Source of the DNA: Methanobacterium sp.
Lineage (GTDB): Archaea; Methanobacteriota; Methanobacteria; Methanobacteriales; Methanobacteriaceae
Assembly: GCA_003164415.1 (NCBI GenBank)
Contig: PLTK01000016.1
Location: 1-20,751, forward strand
Length of the DNA stretch: 20,751 nucleotides
Reading direction: 5' to 3'
The notes under the pieces are model-generated. The model was given only the letters and a program-made list of their open reading frames with translations, had not been told where the DNA came from and ran no database searches. Positions within the stretch are counted from its first letter, which is position 1. Each line of letters begins with the position of its first letter. The position numbers and the translations under genes are program-made. This document shows, in pieces, positions 7,726 through 14,142 of the stretch.

Positions 7726-8043
7726 CTATGTTGCATTTTTATTTTCTACAAGTATAAGCTTTCCAGTGGTAGGATTTTTATAAACTGTACCCACTGTTGA
7801 ATATCCTGTATTGGACGTTGCAGTTGTTGGAACCGTTGTGGGGGTAATATTCAATTCTTGTCCAATTTTTATCTGGTTTTGAGTTACATCCTGCGGGTTT
7901 TCCATAAAAATTATGGTAAAAATGAGAAATCCCACAGCAAGCACTAACATACAGTCGATCATGTTAACTGCATAGATCATAGGATCTATCTCACTATCAG
8001 AAGATAAAACCTTTCTCCTTTGGCGCATTCGTTTTTTTATCAT
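7726..8043 (-). CDS. ExbD-like small membrane protein, DUF2149-type
   Basis: This 105-residue protein has a basic N-terminus, one membrane helix and a short outer domain. The helix begins NMIDCMLVLAVGFLIF (27-42). Asp30 sits where ExbD, TolR and MotB carry their proton-binding Asp, and the context resembles the ExbD FIDVMLVLL pattern. After the helix comes a Thr-rich linker and a GTVYKNPTTGKLILVE segment (85-100), which fits my memory of DUF2149 proteins of methanogens. It overlaps the stop of the ExbB-like gene by four bases (ATGA), so the two are made together. By family analogy it would pair with the ExbB-like protein to form a proton-conducting stator. It lacks the full-length ExbD periplasmic domain. 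The family name is from recall, not a search. Confidence 0.8.
   Translation of the reverse strand: MIKKRMRQRRKVLSSDSEIDPMIYAVNMIDCMLVLAVGFLIFTIIFMENPQDVTQNQIKIGQELNITPTTVPTTATSNTGYSTVGTVYKNPTTGKLILVENKNAT
7735..7745 (+). terminator. Candidate T-rich terminator after permease copy 2
   Basis: A plus-strand T-rich run TTTTTATTTT begins 17 bases after the permease stop, inside the end of the convergent gene. Archaeal transcripts commonly end at such U-runs. No hairpin is evident. Confidence 0.4.
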
Positions 8044-8684
8044 TTTAAAATCTCCAGAATAGTATCAACCATGGTTTCAAGATTAGAAATATCTTCTTCA
8101 TACCATCTACGTCTGATCTTGGAGGTTATGAAGGCTATTGATGCAGATGCCATACCCAACACCGCTGCATCGAATGCAATTGTTAAATGTTGTGCTAAAC
8201 TCTGTATGTTACCTGCACCCAGTGCGGTGAGCCCGGGACCTAATGGTATCAGAGTACCCATAAGACCTATTGCAGGTGCAATTTTAGCAATTATATCGGT
8301 TCTTTCCAGTTTTTTAGCAGAATTTATGTTTTCATCTTCAACCATTTTAATGGCAAGAGATTCTCTAAACTCTGAACTTACATCAGAACCTATTATCATA
8401 GTTTTAAGAATTTCTTTATGTGTTGGTGGAATTTGACCCTTTTCAATAACACTAATTATTTCATCCATATTTTCTCGATCGGGTAGTGATAAAATCTGAT
8501 TAGTAAATGTATTAAAATTGTATCTGATTTTTTTTCGTTTGTAATATTCGGCTATTAGAATGCCTAAATTAATTAGAGCGTATATAAAAAAGATGGTAAG
8601 AACTACCATTACCGGTATTAAAAAACTTTGAGTAATTGTATGTAGCGAATTGGTGAATATGGTGGAGATTGATGAAGTTACCAT
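8040..8684 (-). CDS. MotA/TolQ/ExbB-family proton channel protein
   Basis: This 214-residue protein has three membrane helices, at about 21-45, 133-153 and 166-188, with a charged cytoplasmic stretch between the first two. That is the ExbB/TolQ layout. Helix two reads APAIGLMGTLIPLGPGL, matching the family APxxGLxGT motif, and helix three reads TIAFDAAVLGMASASIAF, matching the AxxTTxxGL region. ExbB-type proteins form a pentameric channel around an ExbD dimer and turn proton flow into movement of a partner. An SD sequence GAGGT (8691-8695) lies six bases before the ATG. Its stop overlaps the ExbD-like start. A separate promoter precedes it, and the DUF11 surface protein gene lies just upstream on the same strand. 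No TonB-like protein is visible. Confidence 0.88.
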   Translation of the reverse strand: MVTSSISTIFTNSLHTITQSFLIPVMVVLTIFFIYALINLGILIAEYYKRKKIRYNFNTFTNQILSLPDRENMDEIISVIEKGQIPPTHKEILKTMIIGSDVSSEFRESLAIKMVEDENINSAKKLERTDIIAKIAPAIGLMGTLIPLGPGLTALGAGNIQSLAQHLTIAFDAAVLGMASASIAFITSKIRRRWYEEDISNLETMVDTILEILK

Positions 8685-8690
8685 GGGATT

Positions 8691-8695
8691 ACCTC
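8691..8695 (-). promoter_or_regulatory. Ribosome binding site of the ExbB-like gene
   Basis: Minus-strand GAGGT, extended as GAGGTAATC, lies six bases before the ATG at 8684 and supports that start. Confidence 0.75.
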
Positions 8696-8752
8696 GTAAA
8701 TATTTGTTTAAATTATTCCTTATTTTAACATGATTATCTGAATTTTAAATGT

Positions 8753-8766
8753 ATTTATATAAATTT
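8753..8766 (-). promoter_or_regulatory. Candidate promoter of the ExbB/ExbD-like pair
   Basis: The 104-bp gap between the DUF11 gene and the ExbB-like gene holds a good minus-strand TATA box, TTTATATAAAT, within 8753-8766. It predicts a start near 8732 and a leader of about 48 nt. No ATCG-core element is seen here, unlike at neighbouring promoters. Confidence 0.5.
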
Positions 8767-8788
8767 AAATTATTTAATAGTTCAAATA

Positions 8789-9703
8789 TTAACTTTTCCT
8801 AAGTTCCATATAGATTCCAGCAGCTATTAATCCCGCTATTAATAAAATAACAAAGATATAACTATACGAATCGCTAGCACTAGCTTTAGGAATTTTAGAT
8901 ACTTCATACTCTTTTTGTCCTCCGCCACCCCCACCACCAGCATTTTGTAAACTCTCTAAAAGATTATTACTATTTTCGGACTGAGTCAAGTTATTAATTA
9001 ACGCAGATAAATGGGAATTACCGTGAATAGTTGTACTGTCGTTTCCTACACTTTTTCCTGTAGTATTGCCGGTTGTATTTCCCGTTGTGTTTCCTGTAGT
9101 ATTGCCAGTTGTGTCTCCTGTAGTGTTCCCGGTCCCGTTATGAGGTGGTGTGATAATAGATGCGACTTGGGCTGTAGCAGGTCTTGTAAACGGGAGATCA
9201 TTTGGATAGTTCAACATGTTGGTGTTATAACCCGCCAATACCAATGAATTAAAATTTGCTTTAGCAGTTATAGTTTTACCCGCTGCAGAGGGTAATACCT
9301 TTGCAGTGATGATCCAGGTTTTTTGTTGCCCTCTATTAAAAAATCGCATTTGATACACGTTAATTATTCCTGATGATGAATCATAATCCTGCATACTCAA
9401 ACCCGGTGCAGAAAATGATAAAAATTGTAAACCAACAGGTACAGGAGCGGATATAGATTCCTCCTCCCAGTCTACAAATCCGGTGTTGGTAGCAACCACA
9501 GTAATTTCAACTGTATCATTCACGTGCAGACTAGTTGGACTTATTCTCACAATTAAAGATCCGCTAAACAAACTAGTTGGATCTATGGGCAAAATTATTG
9601 TATCATTATCACTACCATTAGGAGCAGCAACCAATCCTAAGCTAGATAATCCCATAAAAAATATCAATAATAAAGGTATAATTGATTTCATTTCTATTGT
9701 CAT
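8789..9703 (-). CDS. Membrane-anchored DUF11-domain surface protein with NTTG stalk
   Basis: This 304-residue protein starts with a signal peptide (about 5-27). It continues with one DUF11-like beta domain (about 48-182, including LHVNDTVEITVVATNTG), a stalk with the unit NTTG repeated (193-217), a run of seven glycines (256-262) and a C-terminal membrane helix (about 281-298) followed by a short basic tail. It should sit outside the cell, held by the C-terminal helix; the NTT sites could be N-glycosylated. The ATG at 9703 has little SD spacing. Met5 at 9691, seven to eight bases after a GGGATGA stretch, would give a more usual signal peptide and may be the real start. The gene lies directly upstream of the ExbB/ExbD-like pair and so may supply the outer part moved or powered by it. 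This link is inferred from position only. Confidence 0.8.
   Translation of the reverse strand: MTIEMKSIIPLLLIFFMGLSSLGLVAAPNGSDNDTIILPIDPTSLFSGSLIVRISPTSLHVNDTVEITVVATNTGFVDWEEESISAPVPVGLQFLSFSAPGLSMQDYDSSSGIINVYQMRFFNRGQQKTWIITAKVLPSAAGKTITAKANFNSLVLAGYNTNMLNYPNDLPFTRPATAQVASIITPPHNGTGNTTGDTTGNTTGNTTGNTTGNTTGKSVGNDSTTIHGNSHLSALINNLTQSENSNNLLESLQNAGGGGGGGQKEYEVSKIPKASASDSYSYIFVILLIAGLIAAGIYMELRKS
9053..9127 (-). repeat. 12-bp tandem repeat coding for TGNT/NTTG units
   Basis: Six or so imperfect 12-bp units code for the Thr/Gly/Asn stalk of the DUF11 protein. Third-position differences between units show that the array is not freshly expanded. Spacing and lack of spacers rule out CRISPR. Confidence 0.8.
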
Positions 9704-9870
9704 CCCACTTTATCTGTTTGATCCATGTAGATTGGCATTAATTAAGATAAAATTCAAAATTGAATATAGCATTATCTAATTTAACTTATTAAATCACAAT
9801 AAGTCTCAAATAACGTAATATATATACTAAATTACAATTGTTACGATCTACTACTATTTAACTAAATGTA

Positions 9871-9888
9871 CATTTATACGTATCGTAA
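9871..9888 (-). promoter_or_regulatory. ATCG-core operator abutting a TATA box, upstream of the DUF11 gene
   Basis: The minus strand reads CGATACG joined directly to TATAAATG. The element TACGTATCGTA (plus, 9877-9887) has TACG and CGTA arms around TAT. It predicts a start near 9848 and a leader of about 145 nt before the DUF11 gene. A second TATA candidate, a TATATATA run at about 9819-9826, could give a shorter leader. The rest of the 255-bp gap shows nothing else beyond a related GTTACGATC site at about 9840-9848. Confidence 0.5.
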
Positions 9889-9937
9889 ATTGTTATTTTA
9901 AAATTTTAGTAATTTAAAATTGTACATTAAAATCTAG

Positions 9938-9954
9938 AAAAAAAAGAAAAAAAA
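9938..9954 (-). terminator. Poly-T terminator of the 1307-aa surface protein gene
   Basis: Immediately after the stop codon the minus strand reads two runs of eight T separated by one C. This is a typical archaeal U-tract terminator without a hairpin. The same arrangement follows the 2027-aa gene. Confidence 0.8.
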
Positions 9955-9958
9955 GGGT

Positions 9959-12900
9959 TTATTTTCCAGATTTAAACCGGAAAATATAATTCTGCGACAG
10001 GTTGTTACCTGCGACGTCCTTAATAGATGATGCAGGAATTATTACCTCGTACCAATTGTTTGGAGTTCTAGTTTTTGTTGTTTTAATGTTTATGGTATTT
10101 CCTGTTATTGATATGGTGATTGGAGTTACTTTTCCCGTTGTTAAATTTTTGATGTATATTTTGGACCAGTTAACACTAGGTTTGATGTTTTCACTAAATT
10201 TAATTGCAATAGTACCTGTTTTTGAGAATCCAGTTTGATAATTTTTAGGGTTGGTTGAAACTACTTTAGGTGGAATTTTATCTATAACATAACTCACAGT
10301 GTAAACGGGTGACTTTTGTCCTGATAAGTTGATTGCAAGATATTTCAAATTAGTTGTTGAAGTTATACTTATGGGTCCTGTGTACTTCTTGCTTGTTGCA
10401 GTTGGTGTAGTTCCATTCGTTGTGTAGTATATGCTTCCTGTTTCGGTCATCTTCAAAGTAACAGACAAGTTGGTGTTGTACGATCCTCCGGCTATATTTG
10501 TTGTTGCGGTTGGTGGTAAATTGATAATATATGTTGATGTGCTTATCGAGCTCCAGTTACTAGCAGAGTCTACAGCTGCGAATTTAATAGTTGAAGTACT
10601 ATTAATCACAAGTGAATCCGTGTATTTAACTCTTGTAATGCTTGTTCTTGGATCACTACCGTCTTTGGTGTAGTATATTGTTGTTCCGAAATTTGATGTT
10701 AGAACCACTGTTTTGGTAGTATTGAAAGTACCACCAACAGGATTTGCACTGATATTAAAAGGTACCAGATATGCATAATTCAAATTTGAATTTGCGGTGC
10801 TGTAACTTACAGTAGGAATTCCTGATGGACTCAAAGTAAGCGATATCCATTGTCCTACACCATTTGCAGTGTCAACATTATTTATAATCCAATTTGTACC
10901 TTCTTCGTATGCATATTTGAGATCTCCGGTATTTACATCTTCATATACTATTATTGGACTATTTGCAGAATTTAAAACTAGTTTACTGCTTGATGATTTC
11001 AGAGTGCTCACCGTACTAATGATCCATTGTGTACCATTGTAGTAAGCATATTTTAAGCTTCCTCCACCACCGCCAATATTTGCATTGTAACTTATATGTG
11101 GGTTTCCAGACGAATCCAGTGCAAGGGAATTCCATATACCTACATTTTGTAAATCTACCCTATTTCCGTCTACAATGGTTATATCCCAAGACCCTGTTGA
11201 AGGGTCTAATTGGGCGTATCTCAGACTTCCTTGTACCGGACCACTGTTAATATCATAGTAACAAATACATGGAATTCCTTCTGAATTAACTGCTAATGAA
11301 TTCATACGGCCGCCTGAAGGTTTAGTGGTAACATTATCTATAATCCAACCTGAACCGTTATTATACATAAATTGGAGTTCTCCTTCTCCATTGTTGCCGG
11401 AGTCATTGTAGAAACTGATCATAGGTTCATCATGGTATAATACCAGGTTTATATATGAAATATAACTATTTTCAGTCAATGCAGTTATATGCCATCCTGT
11501 GGCGTCTTCATATGCATATTTCAGTTTATCTGTAGTGTTTGTACCAAAAACTTCTCCATAAACCATATGTGGATTGTTTGATGAATCCAATGCTAATGAA
11601 ACATAAAACCCAGTCCCAGCTGCAGAAGAGTCCACAGTTTGGTAGTGCCATCCTGTACTATTTTTATATGCATATTCAAGATCAGGATTACTTGTTGTTG
11701 TTGGTGTTTGATAGTATGCTATATGAGGATTACCCGATGAATCTACAGCTATCGAATTGTATACTCCGTTATTGTCGATGGTTGTAGTATTCCATGTTCC
11801 ACCTGCACCTGGTTTGTCTAGTGTGTAGGTTTTTGTAGTAACATTTGAAATTAAACCTGCACTGTTGACAGCTATAAATTTCACTATCGTTGTTCCTATG
11901 GTGTTGATACTTATCGGCCAATTATACAGAGTACTTTTATTTGTAGGGTTAGAACCATCTATTGTGTAATATATTTTTGGATTTGTGTCTAACTGATCAA
12001 CTGCACTTAAAGTAACTACCTGATCTGTGGTGTATAATCCACTTGGTAAGCTTGCAGATGCCACAGGTGCAGCGGTGTATACCATATTATAACTTTCACT
12101 GTAAATAGGGCTCCAATTACCTGCAGCATCAACTGTAATGTATTTGAGCATGGTAGTTGTGTTAATCATAATTGGACTGGTGTATTTAACACGGGTACTA
12201 CTTATAGTTGGGTCGCTGCCGTCTGTTGTGTAATAAATTGTTGGATATGGATCTATGTTGTCGGTTGCATTCAGGGTTATAGATTCTTTTGTGTCATAAG
12301 TACCTGTTGTTGGATTGGCTGTAGCTGTGGGTGCTGTCTTGTCAATGGTATATACATTTGTCATAATATCTGATTTATCACCATTTGCATCGACTGCAAA
12401 AAATTTTAATGTTGTTGTTCCTTCATTATTAAGTGTTATAGGTCCATTATAGGGTGTGCTGTTTGTTGTTGGATCACTGCCGTCTGTTGTGTAATATATG
12501 TTAGGATTGGGGTATAGATTATCTGCTGCTTCTAAATTTATTGTCTTTGTGGTATTATAGGAGCCATCTTGTAGGTCTGATGAAACGCTAAGAACTCCAA
12601 CATCTATATTTTGTGTTGTTTCATTGCTACCATATGCATTGGTTACATATTCTGTGACCGTGTATTGGCCGGGTGTGGTGTATGTGTGTGAAGGGTTTTG
12701 TTCTGTGCTGTTGGTTCCATCACCAAAGTCCCAATACCCGGATATTGGGTCTTCTGTTGACTCGTCTGTAAATTGAACATCTAATGGAACAATTCCCTTG
12801 GTAACATTTGTAGTGAATGCTGCGGTTGGATTTGTTGATCCCATTACAGAGTAACCACTTGGACCCCCAGTTTGTCCTGGTAAAATACTGTTTGTCCATC

Positions 12901-13882
12901 CCATCCCTGCACTGTGTGTTGTATTAGCATTCCAAGCATAAATATTGAAAGTTGCTAAAGATTGAAGATCATCGAAGGTGTAATTAATTTTCACAGCTCC
13001 GTAATTCACCAGCACCCCATTTCCAGTTGGATAATTAGATCCAAGGAGGCCTGCATGAAGATCAATAAACATGATATTGAATGAGTTGGAAGGATCAGTC
13101 AAGTCTTCATTGTAATATATTGGATAAGCAGTGTCGCCACCAGCGGGTTTCCAGTTTTGAGGTCCATATATGAAATCATTACTATAAAAAGTTTCATTTA
13201 TAGAAACTGGTTGATATGTAATGTTATCCATGGAGGGTGCAGTATTATAACCGTCAGGGATCCATGTATATCCACTAGCTGTGATGTGTAAAGAGAAGTT
13301 TTTGGGCAGTGTCCCGTTTACTGCTATCATTAAAATTACATCATCTTGATAGCCTCTACCACCAGTATCAGTGGCATAGAATACTCCAGATTGTTCTGTG
13401 GTGTTTGTATACTGGCCATAATTTGGTCCTAATGTAGTATTTGTGGCTATATGGACCGCATTAAGCCCTCCTCCACCTCCAAGATTCTGGATGTAATAAG
13501 TACCGTTATTGGCTGTCTGAACATAGATATTATTATAATCAGAAAGTGGACTGTTATTTACAGAAATAGTTGATTGTAGAGAATTACTTCCTACAGAGTT
13601 ACTAACATTTAATGTGACATTGAAATTACCTGTTTTTGTATAGTTATGAACAGGATTTTCTAGGATTGATGTGTTTCCATCTCCAAAGGACCAAGACCAA
13701 GATGTTGGATTTCCTGTGGATGTGTCGTTGAAATGAACACTCAATGGTGCACTGCCATTTGTATTGTTAGCTGTAAAATTAGCAACCGGGTCAACAGCAG
13801 CAGCAGCAGCAGTACCGCTGGACATTGCCACGGCAATACATGTTAGTGCAATAATTAGTAAATATTTTCTTGAAATTTTCAA
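9959..13882 (-). CDS. Secreted giant surface protein: PKD, CHB_HEX_C-like and seven-bladed propeller domains
   Basis: This 1307-residue protein has a signal peptide (1-29) then PKD (31-108, WSFGDG), an unrecognised module (115-348), PKD (350-428, WDFGDGT) and three chitobiase/beta-hexosaminidase C-terminal-like domains (432-513, 517-600, 605-688; YYTTDGSDPT motif). A propeller of about seven blades follows (694-1040; repeating SLALDSSGNPHISY...LKYAY pattern), then two more CHB-like domains (1042-1120, 1123-1200) and a C-terminal Big_5-like Ig domain (1203-1304). No catalytic domain, C-terminal helix or sorting signal is seen. It should act outside the cell, perhaps in adhesion or matrix binding. 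Translation starts at TTG (13882), because the nearby ATG at 13889 is out of frame; the purine-rich GGATGG upstream is a plausible RBS. It shares its C-terminal cassette with the 2027-aa protein. Exact function unknown. Confidence 0.9.
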   Translation of the reverse strand: MKISRKYLLIIALTCIAVAMSSGTAAAAAVDPVANFTANNTNGSAPLSVHFNDTSTGNPTSWSWSFGDGNTSILENPVHNYTKTGNFNVTLNVSNSVGSNSLQSTISVNNSPLSDYNNIYVQTANNGTYYIQNLGGGGGLNAVHIATNTTLGPNYGQYTNTTEQSGVFYATDTGGRGYQDDVILMIAVNGTLPKNFSLHITASGYTWIPDGYNTAPSMDNITYQPVSINETFYSNDFIYGPQNWKPAGGDTAYPIYYNEDLTDPSNSFNIMFIDLHAGLLGSNYPTGNGVLVNYGAVKINYTFDDLQSLATFNIYAWNANTTHSAGMGWTNSILPGQTGGPSGYSVMGSTNPTAAFTTNVTKGIVPLDVQFTDESTEDPISGYWDFGDGTNSTEQNPSHTYTTPGQYTVTEYVTNAYGSNETTQNIDVGVLSVSSDLQDGSYNTTKTINLEAADNLYPNPNIYYTTDGSDPTTNSTPYNGPITLNNEGTTTLKFFAVDANGDKSDIMTNVYTIDKTAPTATANPTTGTYDTKESITLNATDNIDPYPTIYYTTDGSDPTISSTRVKYTSPIMINTTTMLKYITVDAAGNWSPIYSESYNMVYTAAPVASASLPSGLYTTDQVVTLSAVDQLDTNPKIYYTIDGSNPTNKSTLYNWPISINTIGTTIVKFIAVNSAGLISNVTTKTYTLDKPGAGGTWNTTTIDNNGVYNSIAVDSSGNPHIAYYQTPTTTSNPDLEYAYKNSTGWHYQTVDSSAAGTGFYVSLALDSSNNPHMVYGEVFGTNTTDKLKYAYEDATGWHITALTENSYISYINLVLYHDEPMISFYNDSGNNGEGELQFMYNNGSGWIIDNVTTKPSGGRMNSLAVNSEGIPCICYYDINSGPVQGSLRYAQLDPSTGSWDITIVDGNRVDLQNVGIWNSLALDSSGNPHISYNANIGGGGGSLKYAYYNGTQWIISTVSTLKSSSSKLVLNSANSPIIVYEDVNTGDLKYAYEEGTNWIINNVDTANGVGQWISLTLSPSGIPTVSYSTANSNLNYAYLVPFNISANPVGGTFNTTKTVVLTSNFGTTIYYTKDGSDPRTSITRVKYTDSLVINSTSTIKFAAVDSASNWSSISTSTYIINLPPTATTNIAGGSYNTNLSVTLKMTETGSIYYTTNGTTPTATSKKYTGPISITSTTNLKYLAINLSGQKSPVYTVSYVIDKIPPKVVSTNPKNYQTGFSKTGTIAIKFSENIKPSVNWSKIYIKNLTTGKVTPITISITGNTINIKTTKTRTPNNWYEVIIPASSIKDVAGNNLSQNYIFRFKSGK
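10763..11803 (-). repeat. Propeller-coding repeats (about seven blades)
   Basis: Residues 694-1040 of the 1307-aa protein contain seven units of 40-55 residues with the pattern [SLA]-DSSGNPHI-[SA]-Y, then LKYAYxNxTGW and a TVD end. The seventh unit stops after its LNYAY strand, and the missing outer strand (TWNTTTIDNNG) is found at the front, as in velcro closure of a propeller. Units are divergent in DNA sequence. Confidence 0.75.
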
Positions 13883-13920
13883 ATTCCATCCGCCCCCAAA
13901 CTATTCGCAAATAAATAAAA

Positions 13921-13938
13921 TTTATATAATCGATACGT
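13921..13938 (-). promoter_or_regulatory. Promoter with ATCG-core operator of the 1307-aa surface protein gene
   Basis: On the minus strand ACGTATCG (13931-13938) is followed after two bases by TATATAAA (13921-13928), a strong TATA box. Transcription would start near 13900, leaving a leader of about 18 nt that holds the GGGGGCGGATGG stretch. A related ATCGAAT site lies upstream at about 14007-14013. Confidence 0.6.
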
Positions 13939-14111
13939 TAAAATTTACGTTTCAAATAAATAAACTTTTAGGAAAAAAGACAGAAAAAACCAAATATTTC
14001 AAGTAAATTCGATTTAATTTTTATGAATTTAAAATAAAGTTATCACTTCATAAAAAACCAAGGTAAGACTTTTTTTTGATAAATATTTGATTATTAATAG
14101 TTTAAAGCTCT

Positions 14112-14134
14112 AAAAAAAAGAAAAAAAAGAAAAA
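14112..14134 (-). terminator. Poly-T terminator of the 2027-aa surface protein gene
   Basis: Starting about nine bases after the stop, the minus strand carries T5-C-T8-C-T8. The T8-C-T8 part is the same as behind the 1307-aa gene. Confidence 0.8.
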
Positions 14135-14142
14135 GATTTCTT

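Noticed and set aside
9053..9127. Short regular repeats resembling a CRISPR array
   Set aside because: The 12-bp units are contiguous, in frame and code for the NTTG stalk; there are no spacers.
9959..13882. Chitinase or hexosaminidase activity
   Set aside because: Only C-terminal non-catalytic CHB-like domains are present; no glycoside hydrolase catalytic domain is found in either giant protein.
13887..13889. ATG at 13889 as start of the 1307-aa gene
   Set aside because: It is seven bases upstream and out of frame; the TTG at 13882 directly precedes a good signal peptide.
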